Part shown: positions 27,596-35,747 of the stretch, one piece after another
How the letters are laid out: each line of letters opens with the position of its first letter
How positions within the stretch are numbered: the stretch's first letter is position 1
Assembly: GCF_011602485.2 (NCBI RefSeq)
Contig: NZ_CP050022.2
Span: 6,964,001-7,028,000, forward strand
Reading direction: 5' to 3'
Length of the DNA: 64,000 nt
Origin: Bradyrhizobium sp. 1(2017)
Lineage (GTDB): Bacteria; Pseudomonadota; Alphaproteobacteria; Rhizobiales; Xanthobacteraceae
The notes under the pieces: generated by a model
What the model saw: only the letters and a program-made list of their open reading frames with translations
Database searches by the model: none
What the model was told of the DNA's origin: nothing
Made by a program: the position numbers and the translations under genes

Positions 27596-28963
27596 TTATT
27601 GACCCGCGGTCGAGGACAATAACGGCGACCATGCCGGGTCGGAGGCAAAGCCCGGCGTCGGCACCTTGAGCTCGTTGCGGCCGGAGATGTCGACGCTGTA
27701 CAGCGAGGGCCCGCCATTGCCGCCGGGATCGCGGAAGAACATCAGCACACGGCCGTTCGGCGAGAAGGTCGGACCTTCATTGTGGAAGCCGGAGGTGAGC
27801 AGCCGCTCGCCGGAGCCGTCCGGCTTCATGACGCCGATCGCGAACTGTCCGCCGCCCTGCCTGGTGAAGGCGATGTAATCGCCCTTCGGCGACCACACCG
27901 GCGTCGAATAGCTGGCGTTGGTGTCGTCCTTGGAGAAGGAGATCCGCTGCGCCTGCCCGCCGCCTGCGGCCATCACGTAGATCTGCGACCTGCCACCACG
28001 ATCGGATTCGAAGCAGATGCGGGTGCCGTCCGGCGAATAAGACGGAGACGTGTCGATCGCAGGCGTGTCGGTGAGGCGCGTGGTCGAGCGCGAGCGCAGA
28101 TCCATCACGAACAGGTTGGAGTTGCCGCCCTGCTGCAGGCTCATGATGACCCGCTGGCCGTCGGGCGAGAAGCGCGGCGCGAAGGTCATGCCCGGGAAGT
28201 TGCCGACGATCTCGCGCTGGCCGGTCTCGATGTTGAACAGATAGACCTTCGGGTCGCCCTGGCCGAACTCCATGTAGGTGATCTCTTGCGAATTCGGCGA
28301 GAAGCGCGGCGTCAGCACGAGATCCGAGCCACGGGTGAGGTAGCGCACGTTGGCGCCGTCTTGGTCCATCATCGCGAGCCGCTTGACGCGGCGCTCCTTC
28401 GGCCCGCTCTCGTCCACGAACACCACGCGGCTGTCGAAATAACCCTTCTCGCCGGTCATCCGCTCATAGATCTGGTCGGAGATGATGTGGGCGATGCGCC
28501 GCCAATATTCCGGCGAGGTGAAATATTGCTGGCCGGCGAGCTGCTGGCCGCTGATCACGTCCCACAGGCGGAATTCGGCCTTGAGCCGTCCGTCCGGCTG
28601 CCGCGTCATGCGGCCGGTGACCAGGGCCTGCGCGTTGATCGTCTTCCAGTTCTGGAATTGCGGCGCGACGTCGATGTTGCTGATGCGCTCGATGAAGGCG
28701 GCCTGGTCGATCGGGGCGAACAGGCCCGACCGCTTCAGATTGTTGGTGATGACTTGGGTGACGCCGTTGCCGACGTCGCCGTCGGACGGCGAGCCCGGCA
28801 CGAAACCGGTGATCGCGATCGGGATCGGCTGGAATGCCGTGGGATCGATACGGAGGCGGCCGTCCTGCCCTTGAGCGAAGGCGCGTCCGCCCCCGAGCAT
28901 CGCGAGCGTCGATCCGGTCAGGGTCATGAAGCGGCGGCGGTTCATCGATCGAGCGTTATTCAT
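27596..28963 (-). CDS. tolB: Tol-Pal system periplasmic protein TolB
   Basis: Periplasmic beta-propeller protein that binds Pal and TolA. The signal sequence [17 protein letters not shown] carries a twin-arginine-like motif, unlike the Sec signal of E. coli TolB, and ends at AFA-QGQ. The N-terminal domain (about 40-170) is followed by five or six WD40-like PD40 repeats such as [17 protein letters not shown] and [13 protein letters not shown] used the ATG giving [11 protein letters not shown]; a start six codons later is also possible, as neither has a strong ribosome site. It is 23 bases downstream of tolA. Confidence 0.96.
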   Translation of the reverse strand: MNNARSMNRRRFMTLTGSTLAMLGGGRAFAQGQDGRLRIDPTAFQPIPIAITGFVPGSPSDGDVGNGVTQVITNNLKRSGLFAPIDQAAFIERISNIDVAPQFQNWKTINAQALVTGRMTRQPDGRLKAEFRLWDVISGQQLAGQQYFTSPEYWRRIAHIISDQIYERMTGEKGYFDSRVVFVDESGPKERRVKRLAMMDQDGANVRYLTRGSDLVLTPRFSPNSQEITYMEFGQGDPKVYLFNIETGQREIVGNFPGMTFAPRFSPDGQRVIMSLQQGGNSNLFVMDLRSRSTTRLTDTPAIDTSPSYSPDGTRICFESDRGGRSQIYVMAAGGGQAQRISFSKDDTNASYSTPVWSPKGDYIAFTRQGGGQFAIGVMKPDGSGERLLTSGFHNEGPTFSPNGRVLMFFRDPGGNGGPSLYSVDISGRNELKVPTPGFASDPAWSPLLSSTAGQ

Positions 28964-28986
28964 TGCAAAATTCTTTGGTTCGGATG

Positions 28987-29946
28987 TCACAACATATCTT
29001 TCAGGCCGAAAGTCATCGGAATGAGCTTCCAGCTCTCGTACTGCTGCTTCGGCATGAACGAGTAGGCCTGACACTGCACGATGGCGCGCTTCGCGCTCTC
29101 CGCCACCGCCTGGGCGATCGACCGTGACGGTCCCCTCACCGCGACCACGATGGGTTCGGAAGCGAGCGAGCCATCGATCTTCATGGAGATGTCGATGTCA
29201 GCCTCGTATTGATCAGCATCCTGCCCGTTATAGGTGGGCGTGAAGCAATGCTTTATTTTCTCAACGAACGCACCGCGCCAGGTCGCAACGTTATTGGAGG
29301 CCGTGCCCGTCGCCGCCCCCAGCGAAGCCGACGCATTCAGCGCCGAGCCGGTCTGTTCGTGCCGGGTCGCGGCGCGCTTGTCGAGGTCGCGCTGGATCTG
29401 CGCGGGGTCGAAGGTGCGCTCCTTCGGCTTCGGCTGCTGCTGCGGCTGCACCGCCGCGACCTTCTGCTCCACGGGCTTCGGCGGCGGCTTCTTGGTGTCC
29501 AGCTTCTTCTGCAGCTCGGCGATCGGATCTTCCTTGGCCGGATCAGGCTTCTTTTCCTGCGGCTTCGGCTCTTCCTTCGGCTTGGCCTCGGCGACCGGCT
29601 TCGGCGGCTCAGGCTTCTTCTCGACCGGCTTCTCGACAGGTTTTGGCGGCGGCTCCGGCGTCGAGTTGGTCTTGATCAGCTCTTTCTTCTCGGTGACCTT
29701 GCCGACGGCGTCTTCCTCGGGCTTGGCTTCCGCGATCTTCTCGACCTTGGGCTTCGGCTCTTCCTTCTTGCCGGTCTTCTGCCCCGCCATCATCTTGGCG
29801 AGCTGATCGGTGGAGATGATGTCGACCGGAAGCGACTCCTCCGGCGCGATGTAGGCCCTGCTGCTAAAGGTGACGAGGCCCCATCCCAGCACGAGGATGT
29901 GGAGGGTAATCGACGCAACGAGTGTCTTGTCGACCTTCACCTTCAC
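28987..29946 (-). CDS. tolA: Cell envelope integrity protein TolA
   Basis: Inner-membrane protein spanning the periplasm and carrying energy from TolQR to Pal/TolB. A single transmembrane helix lies near residues 9-31. The long central part (about 50-205) is Lys/Pro/Glu-rich with repeated [18 protein letters not shown] blocks. The C-terminal domain (about 225-319) starts [19 protein letters not shown] and ends with the family's [18 protein letters not shown] region. It is 5 bases after tolR, in the same operon. Confidence 0.95.
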   Translation of the reverse strand: MKVKVDKTLVASITLHILVLGWGLVTFSSRAYIAPEESLPVDIISTDQLAKMMAGQKTGKKEEPKPKVEKIAEAKPEEDAVGKVTEKKELIKTNSTPEPPPKPVEKPVEKKPEPPKPVAEAKPKEEPKPQEKKPDPAKEDPIAELQKKLDTKKPPPKPVEQKVAAVQPQQQPKPKERTFDPAQIQRDLDKRAATRHEQTGSALNASASLGAATGTASNNVATWRGAFVEKIKHCFTPTYNGQDADQYEADIDISMKIDGSLASEPIVVAVRGPSRSIAQAVAESAKRAIVQCQAYSFMPKQQYESWKLIPMTFGLKDML

Positions 29947-29951
29947 TGGCT

Positions 29952-30404
29952 TTAAGACCCCTGATCCGCTTCCGTGACGAGGGCGAGCTTCTTGAATCCG
30001 GCGCCGGACAGCAGGCCCATCACCTTGGCCACCGTGCCGTAATCCGCCTTCTTGTCGGCGCGCAGATAGATGCGCTCCTCGAGCCCGCCGCGTGCGTCCG
30101 TGATCGCCTTCAGCTTCGGCACCAGATCGTTCAGCGCCACCTCGGCGTCATTGATGAAGACCTTGCCCTTGATGTCGACCGACATCTGCAGCGGCTTCTG
30201 GTCGTTGTTTTCGAGGCTCTTGGCCTGGGTCTGCGGTAGGTCGAGCGGCACGCCGACGGTCAACATCGGCGCCGACACCATGAAGATGATGAGCAGCACC
30301 AGCATCACGTCGACCATCGGCGTGACGTTGATCTCGGCCACGACGGGCTTGCGCCGGCCGCGACGCCCGCCGCCTCCGGATGAACTTGCGACGTTCATGC
30401 CCAT
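29952..30404 (-). CDS. tolR: TolR/ExbD family protein
   Basis: Inner-membrane part of the Tol proton channel. A Gly/Arg-rich start is followed by EINVTPMVDVMLVLLIIFMV, where Asp32 is the conserved proton-carrying aspartate in the single transmembrane helix. The periplasmic domain (about 60-150) is typical of TolR, with IYLRADKKADYGTVAKVMGLL. The gene lies between tolQ (43-base gap) and tolA. Confidence 0.96.
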   Translation of the reverse strand: MGMNVASSSGGGGRRGRRKPVVAEINVTPMVDVMLVLLIIFMVSAPMLTVGVPLDLPQTQAKSLENNDQKPLQMSVDIKGKVFINDAEVALNDLVPKLKAITDARGGLEERIYLRADKKADYGTVAKVMGLLSGAGFKKLALVTEADQGS

Positions 30405-30447
30405 GGTCTGGTGCCCAAATTGCCCTTCACATTATACATGCCGTCCC

Positions 30448-31164
30448 TCAGCCCCGCTCGTCGATCTGACGGGACAGGATGGCTGAAAATTCATCGGCGA
30501 AGCCTTCGAGCCGCTGGGCCTGCCGGTTCACCTCGGAGGTGAACTTATTGTAGAAAATAGTGGCAGGAATGGCGGCGATAAGGCCGACGGCGGTCGCAAA
30601 CAGCGCTTCCGCGATACCGGGCGCCACCACCGCCAGAGACGTATTTTTCGACGCCGCGATCGACTGGAAGCTCGACATAATGCCCCAGACGGTGCCGAAC
30701 AGGCCGACGAAGGGGCCGGCGGAGCCGACGGTCGCGAGCACCAGGAGCCGGCGTTCCAGCCGCTCGACCTCGCGCGCGATCGACACGTTCATCACCTTGT
30801 CGATGCGCATCTGCAAGCCCGCGACCGAGCGGGCATGGCTCTCGAACGAACGCTTCCACTCGCGCATGGCCGCGACGAAGCAGGCAGCCATGGAATGCGT
30901 CGGCTTGGCCGAGAGCGTGCGATAGAGTTCCTCAATCGACTCGCCGGACCAGAAGGCCTGCTCGAACCGGTCCATCGAGCGGCGCGTGCGCGCGTAGAGA
31001 AAGATCTTGTCGATGGCGATCGCCCAGACCCAGACCGAGCAGGACAAAAGCCCCAGCATCACCGCTTTCACGATCCAGTGAGCCTGCCAGAACAGCGCAA
31101 TCAGCGACACGTCGGCGGAGGCAGCAACCGGAAGGGCTGACTGAGCCACGTCGGCCGGATTCAT
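30448..31164 (-). CDS. tolQ: TolQ/ExbB family proton channel protein
   Basis: A 238-residue inner-membrane protein with three transmembrane helices (about 22-48, 140-165 and 175-200). The MotA/TolQ/ExbB motif region reads LATVGSAGPFVGLFGTVWGIM and later PGIAEALFATAVGLIAAIPA. It pairs with TolR to use the proton gradient. It is the first gene of tolQRAB here. The ybgC and ruvB genes that often precede tolQ in related genomes are not present upstream; a gene-poor region follows instead. Confidence 0.97.
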   Translation of the reverse strand: MNPADVAQSALPVAASADVSLIALFWQAHWIVKAVMLGLLSCSVWVWAIAIDKIFLYARTRRSMDRFEQAFWSGESIEELYRTLSAKPTHSMAACFVAAMREWKRSFESHARSVAGLQMRIDKVMNVSIAREVERLERRLLVLATVGSAGPFVGLFGTVWGIMSSFQSIAASKNTSLAVVAPGIAEALFATAVGLIAAIPATIFYNKFTSEVNRQAQRLEGFADEFSAILSRQIDERG

Positions 31165-31756
31165 AAGCAGTATCCTCTCAAGGCGATCGTTACCTAATGT
31201 CCTTCGGCCAACAAATTGGGCCGGTGGTCCCCAACAGCCGCGCTAGAATCCGCGCGGCCGGCAAGCCTGCTCAAAGCCTTGTCTTTCTGGGGTGCAGGGC
31301 TCGTCCAAAGCCGGCCGCCTGCATTCCCTGCCAAGATGTCAAAACTAAGGGCCTTGACCCCAGTTTTGACCTTCGGGCTCCGGGCACGCCTGTCCACACT
31401 TACCAGAGCCCGCCGATGGTTAATGCGGGGTTACCAGGGAGGAAATTGGCTGCGAGAAAGATAGACAGCACAGGCGGTTGGACGGGGAACGAGACCCTTG
31501 GGCGCCTTATAGGGATGGCTCCGCGCCTTTCCGATCCGCCGGCTCCTCGAACTGGTTCCACAAGTCATCCTGGCTCGTGGAGCCGGGACGAGCCTGGCGG
31601 AACCGAGGCCCTCGCTGTGCCATGTGCGACGTCGCTTCGCGCGAGCGGTGGCACAGCTCTATTGTTTTTGCCGGCAAACCGCCTGAGAGTGTCGGATAGG
31701 CCGCTCATCAACCGATAGTAGCGCCGAATGAGCTGCCCGTCATAGGGGAGGTCTTC
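31165..31756. other. Gene-poor 592-base region between tolQ and a small secreted/membrane protein gene
   Basis: No open frame here has family likeness or a good ribosome site. The right part holds a stem-loop (31614-31622 with 31649-31657, GCTGTGCCA / TGGCACAGC) with an internal hairpin, followed on the plus strand by TCTATTGTTTTT, resembling an intrinsic terminator although no plus-strand gene precedes it. The left end must hold the tolQ promoter, which I could not define. Confidence 0.45.
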
Positions 31757-32044
31757 ATGGAACAGATTCTGATCAACCTCGTCGCAGGTGCGCTTGGTGG
31801 TGTTGGCGCTGGCAAGTCTTCGCCCACATTTGACCTCGGAATGGCCGGCAACATCATTTCCGGTCTGGTCGGCGGCGGAGTACTCGGCCAGGTCGTTACG
31901 TTGTTGCTTCCGTCCGTCGCGGCCGCCGCGCAATCGGGAAATCTGAGCATCGGCGGTGTCGTGTCACAGCTTATCGCCGGAGGCGCCGGCGGAGCGATCC
32001 TCACCGCTATCATTGGCGCCATCAAGAACAAGGCTGCCGCCTGA
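31757..32044 (+). CDS. Small glycine-rich hydrophobic protein, unknown function
   Basis: A 95-residue protein made largely of Gly, Ala, Leu, Ile and Val with glycine-zipper-like runs (VAGALGGVGAGK, GLVGGGVLGQVV, IAGGAGGAILTAIIGAI) and a short lysine-containing tail. It has no cleavable signal. The start is convincing: GGGGAGG lies 6 bases upstream. It resembles small membrane-active or channel-like proteins, but I do not recognise the family. It stands alone, converging on the SDR gene. Confidence 0.7.
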   Translation: MEQILINLVAGALGGVGAGKSSPTFDLGMAGNIISGLVGGGVLGQVVTLLLPSVAAAAQSGNLSIGGVVSQLIAGGAGGAILTAIIGAIKNKAAA

Positions 32045-32060
32045 TCCTTCGGGCCACGCC

Positions 32061-32771
32061 CTACCACTTCTCCTTCGAGGTCCGCACATCGAGCTCGAAC
32101 GACCAGGCGCGTTCGGGCTGGCGGTAGAGAAAGGTGAAGGCGTCGACAATGCCTTCGATGTCGATCAGGCTGTCCTCGCGGCCGGCGGCATTAGGAAAGC
32201 GCGAGAAGATCTTGTCGCCGGCAATGGCACCGTCGACCACGACATGGCCGACATGAATGCCGTCGCCCGCATATTCCTTGGCCATGGCCTGCGCCAGCGT
32301 GCGCAGGCCCGCCTTTGCCGAGTTGAAGGCACCATAACCGGAGCGGCCGCGCAGCGAAGCGCTGGCTCCTGTGAAGAGTAGCGTGCCTGTCTTCTTCGGC
32401 ACCATGCGGCGGACCGCCTCGCGGCCAAACAGAAACCCGCCGAAGCACGCGACGCGCCAGGCTTTTTCGAAATAGTCGGCATCCATCTCGATGATCCTGC
32501 CGGGCGTGTTGTTGCCGGCGTTGTAGATGGCGAGGTCGAGATTGTCGCCAGCGGCATCGAACAGAGCGACGATGTCGTGCTCGCTGGTCGCGTCCGCGAC
32601 GATGGGCACAGCTTGACCGCCCGCCTTCGCGATGTCGTCCGAAACGGCCTGCAGCGCGGGCAGCGTCCGGCCCGCGACAAGCACCTTGAGTCCATCGGCA
32701 GCAAAACGCTTGCAGAGTCGGGCGCCAAGCCCGCGGTCCGGTCCGACGCCGATCACGATTGCCGTCTTCAT
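32061..32771 (-). CDS. SDR-family protein with catalytic Tyr replaced by Phe
   Basis: A 236-residue Rossmann-fold protein of the short-chain dehydrogenase family. The nucleotide-binding loop is atypical (IGVGPDRGLGARL instead of TGxxxGxG), the NAG motif is at 84-86, and a serine lies in TGASAS at 134-139. At the active site SGYGAFNSAK the Tyr of YxxxK is Phe149, while Lys153 remains. Without the tyrosine a normal SDR reduction is doubtful; the protein may be a binding protein or use Tyr146. GGAG 9-12 bases upstream supports the ATG. It lies 29 bases after cysE on the same strand. Confidence 0.85.
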   Translation of the reverse strand: MKTAIVIGVGPDRGLGARLCKRFAADGLKVLVAGRTLPALQAVSDDIAKAGGQAVPIVADATSEHDIVALFDAAGDNLDLAIYNAGNNTPGRIIEMDADYFEKAWRVACFGGFLFGREAVRRMVPKKTGTLLFTGASASLRGRSGYGAFNSAKAGLRTLAQAMAKEYAGDGIHVGHVVVDGAIAGDKIFSRFPNAAGREDSLIDIEGIVDAFTFLYRQPERAWSFELDVRTSKEKW

Positions 32772-32800
32772 TTGCAGGTCTCCTGGAGATCGATGTGGGC

Positions 32801-33550
32801 TCAGGCCGCCGAAGCGGGTTTGGGGCAATTGGTGAGCCGCGCGGGATTGCCGATTGCGGTGCAGCCGGCGGGCACATCGCCGGTCACGACCGTGCCGGCG
32901 CCGATCTTGGCGAAATCACCGACGCTGATGTCGCCGAAAATGGTCGCGCCGGAGCCGATGAACACGCCGCGGCCCACGCGTGGAGAGCGCGCCGGCAATT
33001 GGCTGCTCCGGCCGATGCTGACGTTTTGAAGGATGGTGACCTCGTCGCCGATGACGACATTGGCACCGATGACGATGCCGGTGGCGTGGTCGAGATACAC
33101 CGACGATCCAAGGCTTGCGGCGGGATGAATGCTGACCTGCAGGACGTTCGACGCCTCGTTCTGCAACAGCAGCGCCGCGTCGCGCTGGTCATGATGCCAG
33201 AGCCAGTGCGAGACGCGCCAGGCCTGGAGCGCGACGTAGCCCTTGAAATGCAGCAGCGGCGGCAACAGGCCGGCGACGGCGGGATCGCGGAGCACGACGG
33301 CCCGCAAATCGCGGCCGGCCGCTTCGACCAGATCCGGCTGGCCGCGAAAGGCGTCGCGGGAGAACGCCGTGAAGCGCTCGCGTTCGGCCGCGCTGCCGCC
33401 CAGCCGTCGTCCGATCAGGTCGGCCAACGCGGCGGTAAAATCGTCATGGGCAAGAACGGCACCGGCAAGTGCCTTGCCGAACACCGGATCGGCCGCCGCG
33501 GCGCGCTGCGCCTCGCCCCGAATCTCCTGCCAGAGCGTCTCGCTCGCCAT
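32801..33550 (-). CDS. cysE: Serine O-acetyltransferase (CysE-like)
   Basis: Cytoplasmic enzyme that makes O-acetylserine, the precursor of cysteine. The N-terminal helical domain (about 5-140) has LWQEIRGEA and HFKGYVALQAWRVSHWLW, and the left-handed beta-helix (about 140-245) has VSIHPAASLGSSVYLDHATGIVIG with the catalytic histidine, then TILQNVSIG. The usual glycine/lysine-rich loop after this point (GGTGK-type) is replaced by RSSQLPARSPRVGRG, so the enzyme belongs to a diverged subgroup. The ATG giving MASETLW has GGAGG 8 bases upstream. cysE appears to be first in a two-gene unit with the SDR. Confidence 0.88.
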   Translation of the reverse strand: MASETLWQEIRGEAQRAAAADPVFGKALAGAVLAHDDFTAALADLIGRRLGGSAAERERFTAFSRDAFRGQPDLVEAAGRDLRAVVLRDPAVAGLLPPLLHFKGYVALQAWRVSHWLWHHDQRDAALLLQNEASNVLQVSIHPAASLGSSVYLDHATGIVIGANVVIGDEVTILQNVSIGRSSQLPARSPRVGRGVFIGSGATIFGDISVGDFAKIGAGTVVTGDVPAGCTAIGNPARLTNCPKPASAA

Positions 33551-33587
33551 GAACGCTGCCTCCGCCATCATTGCCGCCTGCGGTGTT

Positions 33588-33617
33588 TTGACGCTTCCTT
33601 GTCGCTGAAAGGATATA
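33588..33617 (+). promoter_or_regulatory. Possible sigma-70 promoter for a small RNA
   Basis: TTGACG (33588-33593) and GATATA (33612-33617) are spaced by 18 bases on the plus strand. The nearest downstream signal is the terminator at 33749-33778, not a start codon with a ribosome site. Confidence 0.4.
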
Positions 33618-33623
33618 GGTTGC

Positions 33624-33778
33624 GCGCAGCCCGCGTGCCAAGCACGCCAACGGCACGCACAGCCGCCCGAGCCTCATGCTCCCCGTGGGGCTACGAGCTT
33701 GCATGCCAGGCCGCCGCGACCATATAGTCCGCCGGTTCTCGGCCGAAGCCCGCGGTGGTCCGCCATCCGCGGGTTTTT
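33624..33778 (+). ncRNA. Candidate small RNA or leader upstream of the desaturase gene
   Basis: About 155 bases between a promoter-like pair and an intrinsic terminator. Visible structure: hairpin GCGTGC-CAA-GCACGC (33633-33647), CCCC-GT-GGGG (33681-33690), and the terminator stem CCCGCGG/CCGCGGG (33749-33755 with 33767-33773) followed by five T residues. It ends 70 bases before the desaturase ATG, so it could be an independent RNA or an attenuated leader. No known RNA family was recognised. The 5' end is estimated from the promoter. Confidence 0.4.
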
Positions 33779-33848
33779 CGTACCCGGCGGTCGCCCGCGG
33801 CCGAAGCGAACTTTTCGAGTCCACGTCATCCAAGGTCACGCTGAAAAT

Positions 33849-35015
33849 ATGTCGCCCAACGCCCCCGCCGACGACCACCACGACGACATCATGTATCCTT
33901 CCGCTATCCCGTTCCTGCTGGTCCATCTCGGCTGCATTGCGGCGATCTGGACAGGCGTCACCTGGCAGGCCGTCGCGATCTGCGGGTCACTGTATGTCGT
34001 ACGCATGTTTGCGATCGGCGCCGGCTACCATCGCTATTTCTCGCATAGGGCTTTTGCCACCAGCCGGGTGTTCCAGTTCATCCTGGCCTGCCTTGCGCAA
34101 AGCACCGCGCAGAAGAGCGTATTGTGGTGGGCGGCCAAGCATCGGCACCATCATCTGCATTCCGACACCGAAAAGGACGTGCATTCGCCGCGTCAGCGCG
34201 GCTTCCTGTACAGCCATCTCGGCTGGATCTTCTACCGGCAGCACGATGCGACCGACCTCGTGAAAGTCGGCGATCTCGCCGCCTATCCGGAGCTGATGTG
34301 GCTGCATCGGCTGGAGCTGCTGCCGGCCTTCGTTCTTGCAGGACTCTGCTTCCTGGTCGCGGGATGGTCCGGTCTGGTGGTCGGCTTCCTGTGGAGCACG
34401 GTGCTGGTCTATCACGCGACCTTCTGCATCAATTCGCTCGCCCATGTGCATGGACGCAAGCGCTACGTGACGGGCGACGATTCCCGCAACAACTGGCTGC
34501 TCGCGTTGTTCACGATGGGTGAAGGCTGGCACAACAATCACCATGCCTATCAGAGCAGCGTGCGGCAGGGCTTTCGCTGGTGGGAAGTCGACGTCACCTA
34601 TTACGTCTTGACCGTCTTGTCGTGGATCGGCGTCGTCTGGAACATGAAGGCACCGCCCGAACAGGTCCTGCGCAACGAGCAGCCGCTCGGCGCGCGGGTG
34701 ATCAATCGGGCGGCCCGCGAGCTTGCCGGACGGTTCGATGCGCAGACCCTGGCGCATGCGATCGCATCAGCGCGGAGGCGGGCCGACCTCGCCCAGTTGC
34801 AGCTGCCGTCGCTGCACGACATCCTCAATCGCGCGCATGAAGGTGTCGACGCGCTGACGCATCTGCATCTGCCGAGGATTCCGACCCGCGAGGAGTTTCT
34901 CGCGGAAGCCAAGGCGATGTTCGCGCGAACGCGATCGCTCAACGAGATCGTCGACCACGCCTACGACCACTTTCTGGCGTCGGTTCGCGCACAGCTCGCG
35001 TCGACGACGACCTGA
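33849..35015 (+). CDS. Membrane fatty-acid desaturase (acyl-CoA delta-9 type)
   Basis: A 388-residue di-iron membrane desaturase. The three histidine boxes are intact: HRYFSH at 61-66, HRHHH at 98-102 and HNNHH at 228-232, with several hydrophobic helices around them. This arrangement matches the stearoyl-CoA/acyl-lipid delta-9 desaturases, which introduce a double bond into saturated chains. The last 110 residues (from about 280) form a helical extension beyond the usual catalytic core. The ATG giving MSPNAPADDHHDD was chosen because upstream codons in the frame overlap the terminator region. It faces the DUF2852 gene. Confidence 0.92.
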   Translation: MSPNAPADDHHDDIMYPSAIPFLLVHLGCIAAIWTGVTWQAVAICGSLYVVRMFAIGAGYHRYFSHRAFATSRVFQFILACLAQSTAQKSVLWWAAKHRHHHLHSDTEKDVHSPRQRGFLYSHLGWIFYRQHDATDLVKVGDLAAYPELMWLHRLELLPAFVLAGLCFLVAGWSGLVVGFLWSTVLVYHATFCINSLAHVHGRKRYVTGDDSRNNWLLALFTMGEGWHNNHHAYQSSVRQGFRWWEVDVTYYVLTVLSWIGVVWNMKAPPEQVLRNEQPLGARVINRAARELAGRFDAQTLAHAIASARRRADLAQLQLPSLHDILNRAHEGVDALTHLHLPRIPTREEFLAEAKAMFARTRSLNEIVDHAYDHFLASVRAQLASTTT

Positions 35016-35040
35016 ACGTCGCGGCTCCCCGCCTCGCTGC

Positions 35041-35083
35041 CCCCAAAACAAACCGCCCGCCTGCGGGTTGCGCAGGCGGGCGG
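35041..35083 (-). terminator. Terminator of the DUF2852 gene
   Basis: A 13-bp perfect stem (CCGCCCGCCTGCG, 35053-35065, with 35071-35083) and a 5-base loop is followed on the minus strand by TTTGTTTTGGGG. It lies between convergent genes and may also slow plus-strand transcripts. Confidence 0.85.
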
Positions 35084-35134
35084 CTCGGGGCCATCAGGAC
35101 TTTGGGGGCATGTGCCTGAAGGCTTTGAGAGGTG

Positions 35135-35626
35135 TCAGCCCTGCTGCTGGTCGGTCGGCGGCGGGGTCGGACGGGTCTTGTGCTGCGCCATGAACTGGTC
35201 GAACTCTTCCTTGTCCTTGGCGTGACGCAAACGGTCGAGGAAGTTCTTGAACTCGACCTGCTCCTCCTCGAGCCGGCGCAGCGTCTCGGAGCGATATTCG
35301 TCGAAGGCGCGGTTGCCCGAGGACGGCGGGCCGAAGCCGAAGCCGAAGCCGCGGCGCTCCATGCGGTCGCGCATGCGATCCATCTTGTACTGCATCCGCT
35401 CCATCTTGTTCTGCCAGCGATCCTGATGGCTCCAGCACGACATTCTTCTGCTCCCGAGTGTGAAAAAGAGAAGGGCAAGTCCGATCGGCCACCAGATGAT
35501 GAAGCCGAGAATGGTCACGGCGATCCAGCCGGGATGCCAGGGCGTATCGAGCATGCGAGGACGCTCGTACTGTTGGTATTGATCCGAGGGGCCGCGCCAT
35601 CGATTGACATCAGCGGTGTAGGCCAT
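35135..35626 (-). CDS. DUF2852 membrane protein
   Basis: A 163-residue inner-membrane protein of unknown function. One strong transmembrane helix lies at about 32-55 (WIAVTILGFIIWWPIGLALLF). A Met/Arg-rich amphipathic stretch follows (MERMQYKMDRMRDRMERRG), then GFGFGFG and a coiled region with LEEEQVEFKNFLDRLRHAKDKEEFDQFM, the conserved end of the family. Its promoter has a perfect TTGACA -35 and overlaps a 19-bp palindrome that also occurs at the start codon of the upstream TetR gene, so it is very likely repressed by that regulator. Confidence 0.9.
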   Translation of the reverse strand: MAYTADVNRWRGPSDQYQQYERPRMLDTPWHPGWIAVTILGFIIWWPIGLALLFFTLGSRRMSCWSHQDRWQNKMERMQYKMDRMRDRMERRGFGFGFGPPSSGNRAFDEYRSETLRRLEEEQVEFKNFLDRLRHAKDKEEFDQFMAQHKTRPTPPPTDQQQG

Positions 35627-35661
35627 TTCCCATCTCCATCACGGCACCAAGGCCGTTGTGA

Positions 35662-35680
35662 ATGTAAATAACATTTACAT
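35662..35680. promoter_or_regulatory. Operator 1 of the TetR/DUF2852 pair
   Basis: Perfect palindrome ATGTAAAT-AAC-ATTTACAT. It shares 15 of 19 positions with the element at 36496-36514 (consensus ATGTRAAYRACMTTTACAT). It overlaps the end of the -10 hexamer and the predicted start of the DUF2852 transcript, where a repressor would block initiation. Confidence 0.7.
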
Positions 35681-35707
35681 AGCTAGACGATCCCGCGATT
35701 TTGTCAA
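35679..35707 (-). promoter_or_regulatory. Sigma-70 promoter of the DUF2852 gene
   Basis: On the minus strand TTGACA (-35, complement of 35702-35707) and AGCTAT (-10, complement of 35679-35684) are spaced by exactly 17 bases. The next 36 bases to the ATG hold the operator and a weak ribosome site (GGAGATGGGAA). Confidence 0.75.
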
Positions 35708-35747
35708 GCCGGCTGCAAGACACGCCCGCGTGATTGTTAGCGTAATT

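Noticed and set aside
31197..31718. 173-codon plus-strand frame upstream of the glycine-rich protein gene
   Set aside because: No ribosome site, no domain and a hairpin-terminator-like sequence runs through its end.
33624..33778. Identification of the small RNA candidate as 6S RNA or SRP RNA
   Set aside because: Length fits 6S, but I could not see the long closing stem with central bulge, and the SRP RNA core sequence is absent.
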